This document shows, piece by piece, positions 1 to 8,506 of a stretch of 64,000 nt of DNA. The stretch is taken from assembly GCA_049324535.1 (NCBI GenBank), contig JBMOOG010000032.1, positions 62,001 through 126,000 on the forward strand, written 5' to 3'. The stretch comes from JBMOOG01 sp049324535. Lineage in GTDB: Bacteria; Pseudomonadota; Alphaproteobacteria; Rhodobacterales; Rhodobacteraceae. The notes beneath the pieces were generated by a model. The model searched no databases and was not told where the DNA came from. It saw only the letters and a program-made list of their open reading frames with translations. The position numbers and the translations under genes were made by a program. Position 1 is the stretch's first letter; each line of letters starts with the position of its first letter.

Positions 1-1
1 C

Positions 2-253
2 GAGGCGCTGAAGGCGGGCGATGTGGACATGGTGCTGACCGACGGCACCTCGGGCGCGGGCTATGTCGCGGCCTCGAACGGGGGGCTCAAGCTTGTGGGC
101 GAGCCGCTCGGCCAGGAGGACTTCGGGTTCATCTTCCCGAAGGGGTCCGACCTCGTGGCACCGGTAAACGCCGCCATCGCGTCGATGAAGACGGACGGGA
201 CGCTGGACGCGCTGAACAAGAAATGGTTCCTCGACTACACGATGGGCCAGTGA
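2..253 (+). CDS. Amino-acid ABC transporter substrate-binding protein, C-terminal part
   Basis: The reading frame is open from the left window edge to a TGA, so only the last 83 residues are present. They match the C-terminal lobe of family 3 periplasmic amino-acid binding proteins: a V-L-T-D-G stretch, the G-E-P-L...F-G-F-I-F-P-K-G hinge strand, and the closing helix with L-N-K-K-W-F. The protein would sit in the periplasm and deliver a polar amino acid to the permease encoded 30 bases downstream. The ligand cannot be told from this fragment. Confidence 0.85.
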   Translation, partial: EALKAGDVDMVLTDGTSGAGYVAASNGGLKLVGEPLGQEDFGFIFPKGSDLVAPVNAAIASMKTDGTLDALNKKWFLDYTMGQ

Positions 254-283
254 CGGCCGGAACGGCGGCCGGGCCGGTCTGAG

Positions 284-1081
284 GTGGTCCCGCCCCCGCA
301 GCCCGACAGCGAGGTTCCCTGGTGGTTGGTGATCGTCGCGGCCGCCGGAGTCTGGCTGTTCTGGCTGGTCCTGTCCGATCCGGTCTACAGCCGGGCGCTG
401 GCGACGCTTTCGAAGGGGATCGGCATCACCGCCTTCGTGACGGTGGTCGCCTTCGCCGCAGCCTCGGGGCTGGGGCTCGGCCTTGCGCTGGCGCTGCTGT
501 CGAAGCGCGGGGTCCTGCGGCAGGCGGCGCGGCTTTACGTCGAGGTGATCCGCGGCGTGCCGATCATCGTGCTCCTGCTCTATGTGGCCTTCGTTCTGGC
601 GCCCGCTCTGGTGGCGCTCTGGAATGCGGCCGTCGTGCCCCTCGGCCTGCCCGAGATGCGGACGCGGGACTTTCCGCTCCTGTGGCGGGCGATCCTTGCG
701 CTGACGATCGCCTATTCCGCCTTCATCGCCGAAGTGTTCCGGGCCGGCCTCCTGTCGGTCGAGGCCGGGCAGGTCGAGGCGGCGAAGTCGCTGGGCCTGA
801 ACGGCTGGCAGCGTTTCCGGCTCGTGGTCTTTCCTCAGGCCTTCCGCACCATCCTGCCCCCCCTGGGCAACGACTTCGTGGCGATGGTCAAGGACAGCTC
901 GCTCGTCTCCGTGCTGGGGGTGGCCGACATCACCCAGCTCGGCAAGGTCACCGCCGCGGGGAATTTCCGCTATTTCGAGACCTACAATCTGGTGGCATTG
1001 CTCTATCTGACCATGACCATCGGGCTGTCGCTCGCGCTGCGCCGCTTCGAGCGGCATCTGCGGTCGCGCGGCGGGGGCTGA
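284..1081 (+). CDS. Polar amino-acid ABC transporter permease (HisM/GlnP type)
   Basis: Inner-membrane subunit of about 265 residues with several hydrophobic segments. It carries the cytoplasmic EAA loop, E-A-A-K-S-L-G-L-N-G followed by F-R-L-V-V-F-P-Q-A, which docks the ATPase; this is the signature of the HisM/GlnP family. It follows the binding-protein gene in the same direction, so the two form an operon. A GTG codon at 284 is the likely start. No ATPase gene follows; it must lie upstream of the window or elsewhere. The transported amino acid is unknown. Confidence 0.87.
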   Translation: MVPPPQPDSEVPWWLVIVAAAGVWLFWLVLSDPVYSRALATLSKGIGITAFVTVVAFAAASGLGLGLALALLSKRGVLRQAARLYVEVIRGVPIIVLLLYVAFVLAPALVALWNAAVVPLGLPEMRTRDFPLLWRAILALTIAYSAFIAEVFRAGLLSVEAGQVEAAKSLGLNGWQRFRLVVFPQAFRTILPPLGNDFVAMVKDSSLVSVLGVADITQLGKVTAAGNFRYFETYNLVALLYLTMTIGLSLALRRFERHLRSRGGG

Positions 1082-1114
1082 CCGGGCGCGGGTGGAAGGC
1101 TGCGCCTCCGGCGG

Positions 1115-1134
1115 GGATATTTGGACCAGTGAGA
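1115..1134 (-). repeat. Dispersed GC-rich repeat, copy 1 (core)
   Basis: Read on the minus strand the core is TCTCACTGGTCCAAATATCC. It differs by two bases from the cores at 21881-21900 and 25656-25675. It lies between the permease stop and the M3 peptidase start, flanked by GC-rich sequence (about 1098-1140). It is one of seven copies of the AAATA(T/C)CC-core family in this window. Confidence 0.7.
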
Positions 1135-1190
1135 CTGAGGACTGGCAAGGCGCCCCGGGGGCGCCGAGCCCGGGAACAGAGGAGACGCCC

Positions 1191-3203
1191 ATGACCAACC
1201 CGCTGCTGTCCGGCTGGGACACGCCCTTCGGCCTGCCGCCCTTCGCCGCGATCCGCGACGAGGACTTCCCCGCCGCCTTTGACAGGGCGCTTGAGGAAGG
1301 CCGGGCAAACATCCGACGCATCGCCGAAAATCCCGAGCCGCCGACCTTCGCCAACACGATCGCGGCGCTGGAACTGGCCGAAGCGACGCTGGACCGGGTG
1401 TCGGGCGTCTTCTTCAACCTCGCCGGCGCGGATTCCAATCCGGCGCGCGAGGCCCTGCAGCGCGATCTGGCGCCGAGACTGGCCGCCTATTCCTCGGAGA
1501 TCACGATGAATGCGGCGCTCTTTGACCGCATCGAGGATCTCTGGTCGCGGCGCGACGGGCTGGGCCTGACGGCCGAGGAGGCGCGGGTGCTGGAGCTCTA
1601 CCGGCGCATGTTCCTGCGTGCGGGTGCGGCCCTGACCGGCGCGGACCGCGACCGGCTGAAGGCGGTGAAGGAGCGGCTGGCTGTCCTGTCCACGGCCTTC
1701 TCGCAGAACTTGCTGGCCGACGAGCGCGACTGGTGGATGGCGCTCGCGCCCGAGGATCTCGCCGGGCTGCCCGGGTTCGTCGTGGCGGGCCTGGCCGAGG
1801 CCGCGAAGGAGCGCGGTCAGGCGGGCCATGTCCTGACGCTGAACCGGTCGCTCATCGTGCCCTTCCTTCAGTATTCGACGCGGCGCGACCTGCGCGAGAC
1901 CGCCTGGCGCGCCTGGGCGGCGCGGGGCGAGACCGGCGGGGCGACCGACAACCGCGGCATCGCCGCCGAGATCCTCGCGCTGCGCCACGAGCGCGCGCAG
2001 CTTCTGGGCTACGCGGATTTCGCGTCCTTCAAGCTCGAGCCCGAGATGGCGGGGACGCCCGAGGCGGTCCGCGCGCTTCTGATGCAGGTCTGGGAGCCGG
2101 CCCGGGCGCGCGCCGCCGAGGATCAGGCGGTGCTTGAGACCATGATGCGCGCCGACGGGCTGAACGCCCCGCTGGAGCCCTGGGACTGGCGCTTCTACGC
2201 GGAACGCCGTCGGCTGGCCGAGCACGACCTCGACGAGGCGCAGATCAAGCCCTACCTGTCGCTTGACGCGATGATCGCGGCCGCCTTCGACGTGGCGCAC
2301 CGGCTCTTCGGGCTGGAGTTCCGGCCTCTGGAGGGGACGCTCTACCATCCGGACTGCCGCGCCTGGGAGGTCAGGCGCAAGGGGCGGCACATGGCCGTCT
2401 TCATCGGCGACTGGTTCGCGCGTCCGTCCAAGCGGTCCGGCGCCTGGTGCTCGGCGTTCCGAAGCCAGCGCGCCCTGGGCGGCGAGGTCCGGCCGATCGT
2501 GGTCAATGTCTGCAACTTCGCCCGCGGCGAACCGGCGCTCCTGTCCTTTGACGATGCGCGCACGCTCTTTCACGAATTCGGCCATGCGCTGCATCAGATG
2601 CTGTCGGATGTGGTCCATCCTTTCATTTCCGGAACATCGGTGGCGCGCGATTTCGTCGAGCTGCCGAGCCAGCTCTACGAGCACTGGCTGGAGGTGCCCG
2701 AGGTTCTGGACGCCCACGCCCGCCATGTCGAGACGGGCGCGCCCATGCCGGCCGATCTGCGCGACCGGCTCCTGGCGGCCACCACCTTCGACCAGGGCTT
2801 CGCCACGGTCGAGTATCTCGGATCGGCCCTGGTCGATCTGGCCTTCCACGAAGGCGCGCCCCCCGCCGACCCGATGACCGAGCAGGCGCGGATCCTCGCT
2901 TCGATCGGCATGCCGCACGCGATCGGAATGCGCCACGCGACCCCGCATTTCGCGCATGTCTTCTCGGGCGACGGCTATTCGGCGGGCTATTACAGCTACA
3001 TGTGGTCCGAGGTGATGGATGCGGACGCCTTCGCGGCCTTCGAGGAGGCGGGCGATGTCTTCGATCCGGCCACCGCCGAGCGGCTGGAACGGTTCATCCT
3101 GTCGGCCGGCGGATCGCGCGATCCGGCCGAGCTCTACACCGCCTTCCGCGGCCGGATGCCGGGGGTCGGCCCGCTTCTGAAGGGCAGGGGGCTGGCCGCC
3201 TGA
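1191..3203 (+). CDS. M3 family metallopeptidase (peptidyl-dipeptidase Dcp / oligopeptidase A type)
   Basis: Zinc metallopeptidase of 670 residues that degrades short peptides in the cytoplasm or periplasm. The zinc motif H-E-F-G-H is at residues 461-465, followed by A-L-H-Q-M and a C-terminal H-x-F...G-Y-S-A-G-Y-Y-S-Y region typical of M3 peptidases. Length fits the Dcp/PrlC group (about 670-690). The ATG at 1191 is chosen because GGAG stands just upstream and the product then begins N-P-L-L-S-G-W-D-T-P-F-G, as in the family; the frame is open further upstream to 1092 but there it runs through the repeat. No signal peptide is evident, so a cytoplasmic location is favoured. Confidence 0.93.
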   Translation: MTNPLLSGWDTPFGLPPFAAIRDEDFPAAFDRALEEGRANIRRIAENPEPPTFANTIAALELAEATLDRVSGVFFNLAGADSNPAREALQRDLAPRLAAYSSEITMNAALFDRIEDLWSRRDGLGLTAEEARVLELYRRMFLRAGAALTGADRDRLKAVKERLAVLSTAFSQNLLADERDWWMALAPEDLAGLPGFVVAGLAEAAKERGQAGHVLTLNRSLIVPFLQYSTRRDLRETAWRAWAARGETGGATDNRGIAAEILALRHERAQLLGYADFASFKLEPEMAGTPEAVRALLMQVWEPARARAAEDQAVLETMMRADGLNAPLEPWDWRFYAERRRLAEHDLDEAQIKPYLSLDAMIAAAFDVAHRLFGLEFRPLEGTLYHPDCRAWEVRRKGRHMAVFIGDWFARPSKRSGAWCSAFRSQRALGGEVRPIVVNVCNFARGEPALLSFDDARTLFHEFGHALHQMLSDVVHPFISGTSVARDFVELPSQLYEHWLEVPEVLDAHARHVETGAPMPADLRDRLLAATTFDQGFATVEYLGSALVDLAFHEGAPPADPMTEQARILASIGMPHAIGMRHATPHFAHVFSGDGYSAGYYSYMWSEVMDADAFAAFEEAGDVFDPATAERLERFILSAGGSRDPAELYTAFRGRMPGVGPLLKGRGLAA

Positions 3204-3218
3204 GCGCAGGCGCTGCGC

Positions 3219-3240
3219 GCGGGCCGGCCTCCCGGCCCGC
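3219..3240. terminator. Hairpin between convergent genes
   Basis: GCGGGCCGG and CCGGCCCGC form a perfect 9-bp stem around a CCTC loop. It sits 15 bases after the M3 peptidase stop and 9 bases after the stop of the opposing cation-efflux gene. There is no T-run, so termination is inferred from position and stem strength only. Confidence 0.4.
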
Positions 3241-3249
3241 TCCGCCGGG

Positions 3250-4134
3250 TCAGGTCTCGCGGGCCACGTCCTTGTGGATGATCACGTCGCACTGCGGCCA
3301 GGTCTCGATGATCTTGCGCCGAAGCCCCGCGCCGATCGCGTGGGCCTCGCGCAGCGACTGGTCGCCGTCCAGTTCGATGTGCAGGTGCACGAACACCCGG
3401 CTGCCGGCGGTGCGGGTCTTGAGGTCGTGAAACCCCTTCACGCCGGGCCAGTCGCGGGCCAGGGCGGCGATGCCCTCGATCAGATCCGGATCGGCGCGGC
3501 GATCCATCAGCGCGTCCCAGGCCGCCTTGCCGATGCGCAGCGCCCCGAAAACCATGATGGCCGAGGCGACAAGCGCCACGATGCTGTCCACCTGCATGAG
3601 CCCGTAGCGGTGCGAGAGCCAGAGTGCGAGGATCGCCCCCAGCGTCGGCAGCAGGTCCGACACGTAGTGCAGCGAATCGGCCGCCACCACCCGGCTGCCG
3701 GTCCTGCGCGCGACCCGGCGCTGCCACAGGACCAGCGCGGCGGTGACCGCCACGGCGAGCAGCATGACCGCCATGCCGCGCCCCTCGTCGCGCAGGGGCG
3801 AGGGCGCGGTGCCGAGAAGGCGCGCCGTCGCCGCCCAGCCGATCGCGAGGCCCGAGGCGAGGACGAAGATCGACTGGCCGAGCGCGGCCAGATCCTCGAC
3901 GGAGGTGTGGCCGAAGGCGTGATCCTCGTCGGCCGGCCGCGCCGCGTAGACGATGGCGGCCAGCCCGGCGAGCGACACCATGAGGTCGAGCGCGCTGTCG
4001 GCCAGGGATGCCGCGACCGAGAGGCTTGCGGTCGCGCCCAGCGCCCAGAGCTTGAGCGCGACGAGAAACAGGGCGACCCCGACCGAGGCGATCCCGGCGG
4101 AGAGATTCAGGCGGGCGGTCGCGGTGCCGGTCAT
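3250..4134 (-). CDS. Cation diffusion facilitator (FieF-like metal efflux protein)
   Basis: Inner-membrane proton/divalent-metal antiporter of 294 residues. Six hydrophobic segments precede a cytoplasmic C-terminal domain. The metal-site residues of the family are visible: S-L-A-D-S-A-L-D in the second helix (D-x-x-x-D), D-H-A-F-G-H in the first cytoplasmic loop, and H-Y-V-S-D in the fifth helix. The C-terminal domain carries the H-L-H-I-E-L-D-G strand of the dimerisation fold. D in the second helix and H-x-x-x-D in the fifth fit a FieF-like zinc/iron transporter, but the metal cannot be assigned safely. It is convergent with the peptidase gene and 67 bases from the next minus-strand gene upstream. 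Confidence 0.9.
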   Translation of the reverse strand: MTGTATARLNLSAGIASVGVALFLVALKLWALGATASLSVAASLADSALDLMVSLAGLAAIVYAARPADEDHAFGHTSVEDLAALGQSIFVLASGLAIGWAATARLLGTAPSPLRDEGRGMAVMLLAVAVTAALVLWQRRVARRTGSRVVAADSLHYVSDLLPTLGAILALWLSHRYGLMQVDSIVALVASAIMVFGALRIGKAAWDALMDRRADPDLIEGIAALARDWPGVKGFHDLKTRTAGSRVFVHLHIELDGDQSLREAHAIGAGLRRKIIETWPQCDVIIHKDVARET

Positions 4135-4201
4135 CGCGAGGGTGGCTCCTCCTTCGTGCGCGGCACCGCGATAGCGCAGCCGGACCGGAATCGCCAGCGG
4201 A

Positions 4202-4723
4202 TCAGTCGCGCAGCTCGTTCGGGTCCACGCCCCAGAGATCGGTCTTGCGGACCCAGCCCCGCGCGCCGTCGATGGTGATCCGGCACCAGTCGGGCTGGCA
4301 GGCGCCCAGCCGACCGATCACGCCGGCTTCGGCGCGCGCCTCGACCGGCGAATCCTCCGCCGGCTGGGCGTGCAGATCGGCCAGCGCCGGCTCGATCACC
4401 ACGGTGCGGACCCCGGACAGAAGGCTGTAGTGCATCCACCCGCCCTGACCGTCCTCGTCCTCGACCCGGCGCCAGTTGCCGAATTCGGCGGTGACCCGCA
4501 GCGGCATGTCGCGGTGACGGAACACCCAGTCGATGCGGTGGGTCAGGCTCGGGCCGCGCCGCGCGTTGCCCTCGCCGGTCTTCAGCGAGACGTAGCGGGG
4601 CAGGGGAAGACCGGTGACGCTGCCGTCGGCCTCGGCGGAGGCCGGGGCCGGTGCTGCGGTCTGCGCGAGGGCCGGGCCGGCAAGCGCCACCCCCAGGACA
4701 GACAGCGCGATCGCGAATCTCAT
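4202..4723 (-). CDS. Secreted SH3-domain protein
   Basis: Protein of 173 residues that starts with a clear Sec signal peptide (M-R-F-A-I-A-L-S-V-L-G-V-A-L-A-G-P-A-L-A, cleavage near residue 20). Two bacterial SH3-like repeats follow. The first holds N-A-R-R-G-P-S and W-R-R-V-E-D, with G-G-W-M-H-Y; the second holds D-W-C-R-I and G-A-R-G-W-V. Such periplasmic SH3 modules bind cell-wall peptides, but no catalytic domain is present, so the role is open. It is divergent from the dehydrogenase gene at 4855; the 131-bp gap must contain both promoters. Confidence 0.85.
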   Translation of the reverse strand: MRFAIALSVLGVALAGPALAQTAAPAPASAEADGSVTGLPLPRYVSLKTGEGNARRGPSLTHRIDWVFRHRDMPLRVTAEFGNWRRVEDEDGQGGWMHYSLLSGVRTVVIEPALADLHAQPAEDSPVEARAEAGVIGRLGACQPDWCRITIDGARGWVRKTDLWGVDPNELRD

Positions 4724-4854
4724 GCTCGTGCCTCTTGCTCGTCCGGGCGCTGGCGCGCGTCATGGCGTCGCGCCCATTCGGGACTTGTGGCCTGCCCCGT
4801 TCGGCGGCACTTTGCCACCATGGCCGGGCCGGGGGAAGCGAGGAGTCGCGCGCA

Positions 4855-5841
4855 ATGTCGTCACAACGTCTGAGTGTTGTCGTCACGCGACGGCTTCCCG
4901 ACCCGGTCGAGACCCGGCTCAAGGAGCTGTTCGACGTCGAACTGCGCGACCCCGACGTCAAGATGTCGCGGGACGAACTGGCCGCCGCGATGCGCCGCTG
5001 CGACGTGCTCGTGCCCTGCGTGACCGACCCGATCGACGCCAATCTGCTGGCCCAGGCCGGCGACCGGCTGAAGCTGATCGCGAACTACGGCGCCGGGGTG
5101 GACCACATCGATGTGGCGACCGCGCGCCAGCGCGGCATCCTGGTGTCGAACACGCCGGGCGTCGTCACCGAGGACACCGCCGACATGACCATGGCGCTGA
5201 TCCTGGCCGTCATCCGCCGCATCCCCGAAGGTCTGGCCGTCATGCAGGCCGGCGACTGGAAGGGCTGGGCGCCGACCGCCTTCATGGGCGGCCGGGTCGC
5301 CGGAAAGCGGCTCGGCATCCTCGGCATGGGGCGCATCGGCCAGGCGGTCGCGCGCCGCGCCCGCGCCTTCGGGATGCAGATCCATTACAACAACCGCCGC
5401 CGCCTGCGCCCCGAGGTCGAGGCCGAATGCGAGGCCACCTATTGGGAAAGCCTCGACCAGATGGTGACGCGCATGGACGTGATTTCCGTCAACTGCCCGC
5501 ACACGCCCTCGACCTTCCATCTGATGAACGCGCGCCGGCTCAAGCTCATGAAACCCACGGCGGTCATCGTGAACACCTCGCGCGGCGAGGTGATCGACGA
5601 GAATGCGCTGACCCGGATGCTGCGCGCGGGCGAGATCGCGGGGGCGGGGCTTGATGTCTTCGAGCACGGCCACGAGATCAACCCGCGGCTTCGCGAGCTG
5701 CCCAACGTGGTGCTGCTGCCGCACATGGGATCAGCCACCGTCGAGGGCCGCATCGAGATGGGCGAGAAGGTCATCATCAACATCAAGACCTTCGCCGACG
5801 GGCACCGTCCGCCGGACCTGGTCGTGCCGGGGATGCTCTAG
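4855..5841 (+). CDS. gyaR: D-2-hydroxyacid dehydrogenase, glyoxylate/hydroxypyruvate reductase type
   Basis: Cytoplasmic NAD(P)H-dependent dehydrogenase of 328 residues, probably reducing glyoxylate or hydroxypyruvate. The nucleotide fold has G-M-G-R-I-G at 157-162. The basic N-N-R-R-R stretch after the second strand favours NADPH (inferred). Catalytic R243 in N-T-S-R-G-E and H290 in L-P-H-M-G-S are present, with the acidic partner in residues 270-274. The N-A-Y-G/N-Y-G-A-G-V-D-H-I-D motif is near residue 80. The ATG at 4855 is chosen because translation then begins directly before the first Rossmann strand. Its stop shares the palindrome CTAG with the stop of the opposing GMC gene. Confidence 0.88.
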   Translation: MSSQRLSVVVTRRLPDPVETRLKELFDVELRDPDVKMSRDELAAAMRRCDVLVPCVTDPIDANLLAQAGDRLKLIANYGAGVDHIDVATARQRGILVSNTPGVVTEDTADMTMALILAVIRRIPEGLAVMQAGDWKGWAPTAFMGGRVAGKRLGILGMGRIGQAVARRARAFGMQIHYNNRRRLRPEVEAECEATYWESLDQMVTRMDVISVNCPHTPSTFHLMNARRLKLMKPTAVIVNTSRGEVIDENALTRMLRAGEIAGAGLDVFEHGHEINPRLRELPNVVLLPHMGSATVEGRIEMGEKVIINIKTFADGHRPPDLVVPGML

Positions 5842-7460
5842 CCGGCCGCGTCCCGCAGGATCCGCTCGGCCCCGATCCAGCCCACGAGGATCGCCGGCGC
5901 GTTGGTGTTGCCGCCGATCAGCGTCGGAAAGACCGAGGCATCGCAGACCCGCAGGCCCTCGGTCCCATGGACCCGAAGATCCGGCCCGACGACCGAACCC
6001 GCCGGATCGCGCCCCATCCGCGCGGTGCAGGACGGATGATAGACCGTGCCGGACCGCGCGCGGAAATCGGCCACCAGATCCTCGTCGCGCACGACCTCGG
6101 GTCCGGGCCGCAACTCGGCGTCGATCAGGTCCCGCAGCGGTGGCTGCGCCGCGATCCGGCGCAGCATCTTCACCGCCTTCAACATCTCGTCCACATCCTC
6201 CGCGTGGCTGAAGGCGTTGGCGATGATGGTCGGATGGGCCATCGGATCGGGATTCGCCAGACGGATCGCGCCCCGGCTGCGCGGCCGGCAGTTCGACAGG
6301 CCCAGCGACATCCCGGGCCAGGGGTCGGGGCTCAGCACCGGCCGCTCGCCCTCGCGGGGGATCAGCGTCGAGAAGGCCTGCATGTAAAGCTGCATGTTCG
6401 GCCGCGAAAGCCCGGGCGAGGTTCGGAAAAATCCGCCCGCATGGTTGATCGACTTGGCCAGCGGCCCGCCCCCGGTCGCCAGCCAGCGCGCCCCCGCCAG
6501 GGCCTTGCCCCACCAGGGCCGCAACACCTCGTTGTAGGTAGGCACCCGCATCCGCCAGGTGTAGTTCAGCCCCTGATGGTCGCAGAGGTGTCGGCCCACG
6601 TTGGCGTTGTCGATGACCACCGGCAGGTCCATCGCCCGCAGCTCGGCGCCGGGTCCGATCCCCGACAGCAGCAGAAGCTGCGGCGAATTGATCGCGCCGC
6701 CGGCGAGGATCACCTCGCGCGCGCGGACCGTGGCCGTCCGGCCGTGCCGCCGATACTCGACACCGACCGCGCGTCGGCCCTCCCACAGAACCCGCGTCGC
6801 CTGCGCATGGATCAGCACCGCCAGGTTCGGCCGCCGCATCGCCGGGCGCAGGAAGGCGCGCGCCGCCGAATTGCGCCGCCCGCCGCGGATGGTCATCTGG
6901 TAGGGTCCGACGCCGTCCTGCTGCGCGCCGTTGAAATCCGGGTTCGGGGGCAGGCCGGCCGCGCCCGCCGCGGCGATGAACGCGCCGACCAGCGGGTGCA
7001 GGTTGTCGCGGCCCGAGGCTATGAACAACGGCCCGCCCACCCCCCGCCAGTCATCGCCCCCGGCCTCGTTGTCCTCGATCGCCCGATAGGCGGCCAGCGC
7101 CACCGGCCATCCCCAGTCCGGTCCGGCCGCGGCTTCCCAGTCGTCGTAGTCGCTCGCATGGCCGCGGATCCAGACCATGGCGTTGATCGCGCTCGAGCCG
7201 CCGAGAATCCGGCCGCGCGGCCAATGGTCGCGCACGCCCAGAAGCCCCGGATCAGGCTCGGTCCGGTAGAGCCAGTTGACGGCCGGATTGTAGAAGAGCT
7301 TGCCGTAGCCCAGGGGCATCGCGACGAAAAGGCGCCGGTCCGTGCCCCCGGCCTCGAGCACCAGCACCCGGTGCCGCCCCGAGGCGCTCAGCCGCTCGGC
7401 AAGCACGCAGCCCGCCGAGCCCGCGCCGACGATCACATAGTCGAATGTCGCACCGTCCAT
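5838..7460 (-). CDS. GMC-family FAD oxidoreductase (choline dehydrogenase-like)
   Basis: Flavoprotein of 540 residues that oxidises an alcohol. FAD is bound by V-I-V-G-A-G-S-A-G-C-V-L-A at the N-terminus. The GMC signature with G-R-I-L-G-G-S-S-A-I-N follows near residue 85. The catalytic histidine lies in Y-H-P-S-C-T-A-R-M-G, and the family ends with G-G-N-T-N-A-P-A. It resembles BetA and alcohol dehydrogenases of this family, but no betaine gene is nearby, so the substrate is unknown. The ATG at 7460 is preferred over the in-frame start at 7490 because FAD-binding proteins of this family begin close to the Rossmann strand. Confidence 0.88.
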   Translation of the reverse strand: MDGATFDYVIVGAGSAGCVLAERLSASGRHRVLVLEAGGTDRRLFVAMPLGYGKLFYNPAVNWLYRTEPDPGLLGVRDHWPRGRILGGSSAINAMVWIRGHASDYDDWEAAAGPDWGWPVALAAYRAIEDNEAGGDDWRGVGGPLFIASGRDNLHPLVGAFIAAAGAAGLPPNPDFNGAQQDGVGPYQMTIRGGRRNSAARAFLRPAMRRPNLAVLIHAQATRVLWEGRRAVGVEYRRHGRTATVRAREVILAGGAINSPQLLLLSGIGPGAELRAMDLPVVIDNANVGRHLCDHQGLNYTWRMRVPTYNEVLRPWWGKALAGARWLATGGGPLAKSINHAGGFFRTSPGLSRPNMQLYMQAFSTLIPREGERPVLSPDPWPGMSLGLSNCRPRSRGAIRLANPDPMAHPTIIANAFSHAEDVDEMLKAVKMLRRIAAQPPLRDLIDAELRPGPEVVRDEDLVADFRARSGTVYHPSCTARMGRDPAGSVVGPDLRVHGTEGLRVCDASVFPTLIGGNTNAPAILVGWIGAERILRDAAG

Positions 7461-7612
7461 GACCAATGCCGGCCCCCTCGGATCCTGCATCGCCCGCCGC
7501 CGGCCCCGGCACTACGGAAAAGCCGACATCCGGGGTCGCTTTCCGGAACGGAGGGTCATGCCGGCCAAAATAACCTTTGGGGCACGCGGGGCGGTCCCCG
7601 GCCGGGTGCCGG

Positions 7613-8506
7613 TCAGTGCCCGGCCTCGGCTTCGTCGGCCACGCGGGCCAGATACCGGCCGTACTGGGTCTTGAGGTAGGGTCGTGCCAGGGCGCGCAGG
7701 GCATCGGCGCCGATCCAGCCGTTCAGGAAGGCGATCTCCTCCGGGCAGCCCACCTTCAGGTTCTGGCGTTCCTCGATGGTGCGGATGAACTCGGCCGCCT
7801 CGAGCAGGCTTTCGTGGGTTCCGGTGTCGAGCCAGGCGAAACCCCGGCCCAGCCGCTCGACCGACAGCAGCCCCTCGGCGTGATAGCCGTTCAGAAGGTC
7901 GGTGATCTCGAGCTCGTTTCGCGCCGAGGGCCGGATCGCCCGCGCCCGGCGCGGCGCGTCGCCGTCCAGAAAGTAGATGCCGGTCACCGCGTAGGGGCTT
8001 TTCGGCGTTTCGGGTTTCTCGACGATCGACAGCACCCGACCCTCCCGGTCGAATTCGACCACCCCGTAGCGTTCGGGGTCCGAGACCCTGTAGCCGAAGA
8101 CGGTCCCGCCGGACCGGCGCGCATCGGCCGACTTGAGCTTGTCCGACAGGCCCTCGCCGAAGAACACGTTGTCGCCCAGGACCATCGCCGAGGGCGCGCC
8201 CGCAAGGAAATCCTCGGCCAGGATGTAGGCCTGCGCCAGACCGTCCGGCGAGGGCTGCACGATGTAGTCGAAGCGCATCCCCCATTGCGCTCCGTCGCCG
8301 AGGAGCGACCGGAACTGCGGCAGGTCGCGGGGCGTCGAGATGATCGCCACCTCGCGGATACGGGTCAGCATCAGGACCGACAGCGGATAGTAGATCATCG
8401 GCTTGTCGTAGAGCGGCAGCATCTGCTTGGAGACGGCGTGGGTGATCGGATAGAGCCGCGTCCCCGAGCCCCCCGCCAGGATGATGCCCTTGCGGTCGGT
8501 CGTCAT
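7613..8506 (-). CDS. rfbA: Glucose-1-phosphate thymidylyltransferase
   Basis: Makes dTDP-glucose from glucose 1-phosphate and dTTP, the first step of dTDP-L-rhamnose synthesis. The 297-residue protein has the nucleotide-binding G-G-S-G-T-R-L-Y-P near the N-terminus, K-Q-M-L-P-L-Y-D-K-P-M-I-Y-Y-P-L, and L-G-D-N-V-F-F-G around residue 110, all typical of RmlA. It is the last gene of the minus-strand cluster rfbC-rfbB-rfbD-rfbA and overlaps rfbD by 4 bases, which suggests translational coupling. Confidence 0.96.
   Translation of the reverse strand: MTTDRKGIILAGGSGTRLYPITHAVSKQMLPLYDKPMIYYPLSVLMLTRIREVAIISTPRDLPQFRSLLGDGAQWGMRFDYIVQPSPDGLAQAYILAEDFLAGAPSAMVLGDNVFFGEGLSDKLKSADARRSGGTVFGYRVSDPERYGVVEFDREGRVLSIVEKPETPKSPYAVTGIYFLDGDAPRRARAIRPSARNELEITDLLNGYHAEGLLSVERLGRGFAWLDTGTHESLLEAAEFIRTIEERQNLKVGCPEEIAFLNGWIGADALRALARPYLKTQYGRYLARVADEAEAGH

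Noticed and set aside
948..2957. 669-residue open frame on the minus strand
   Set aside because: It is antisense to the M3 peptidase, rich in Arg/Gly/His as expected for a shadow frame at high GC, and shows no family motif.
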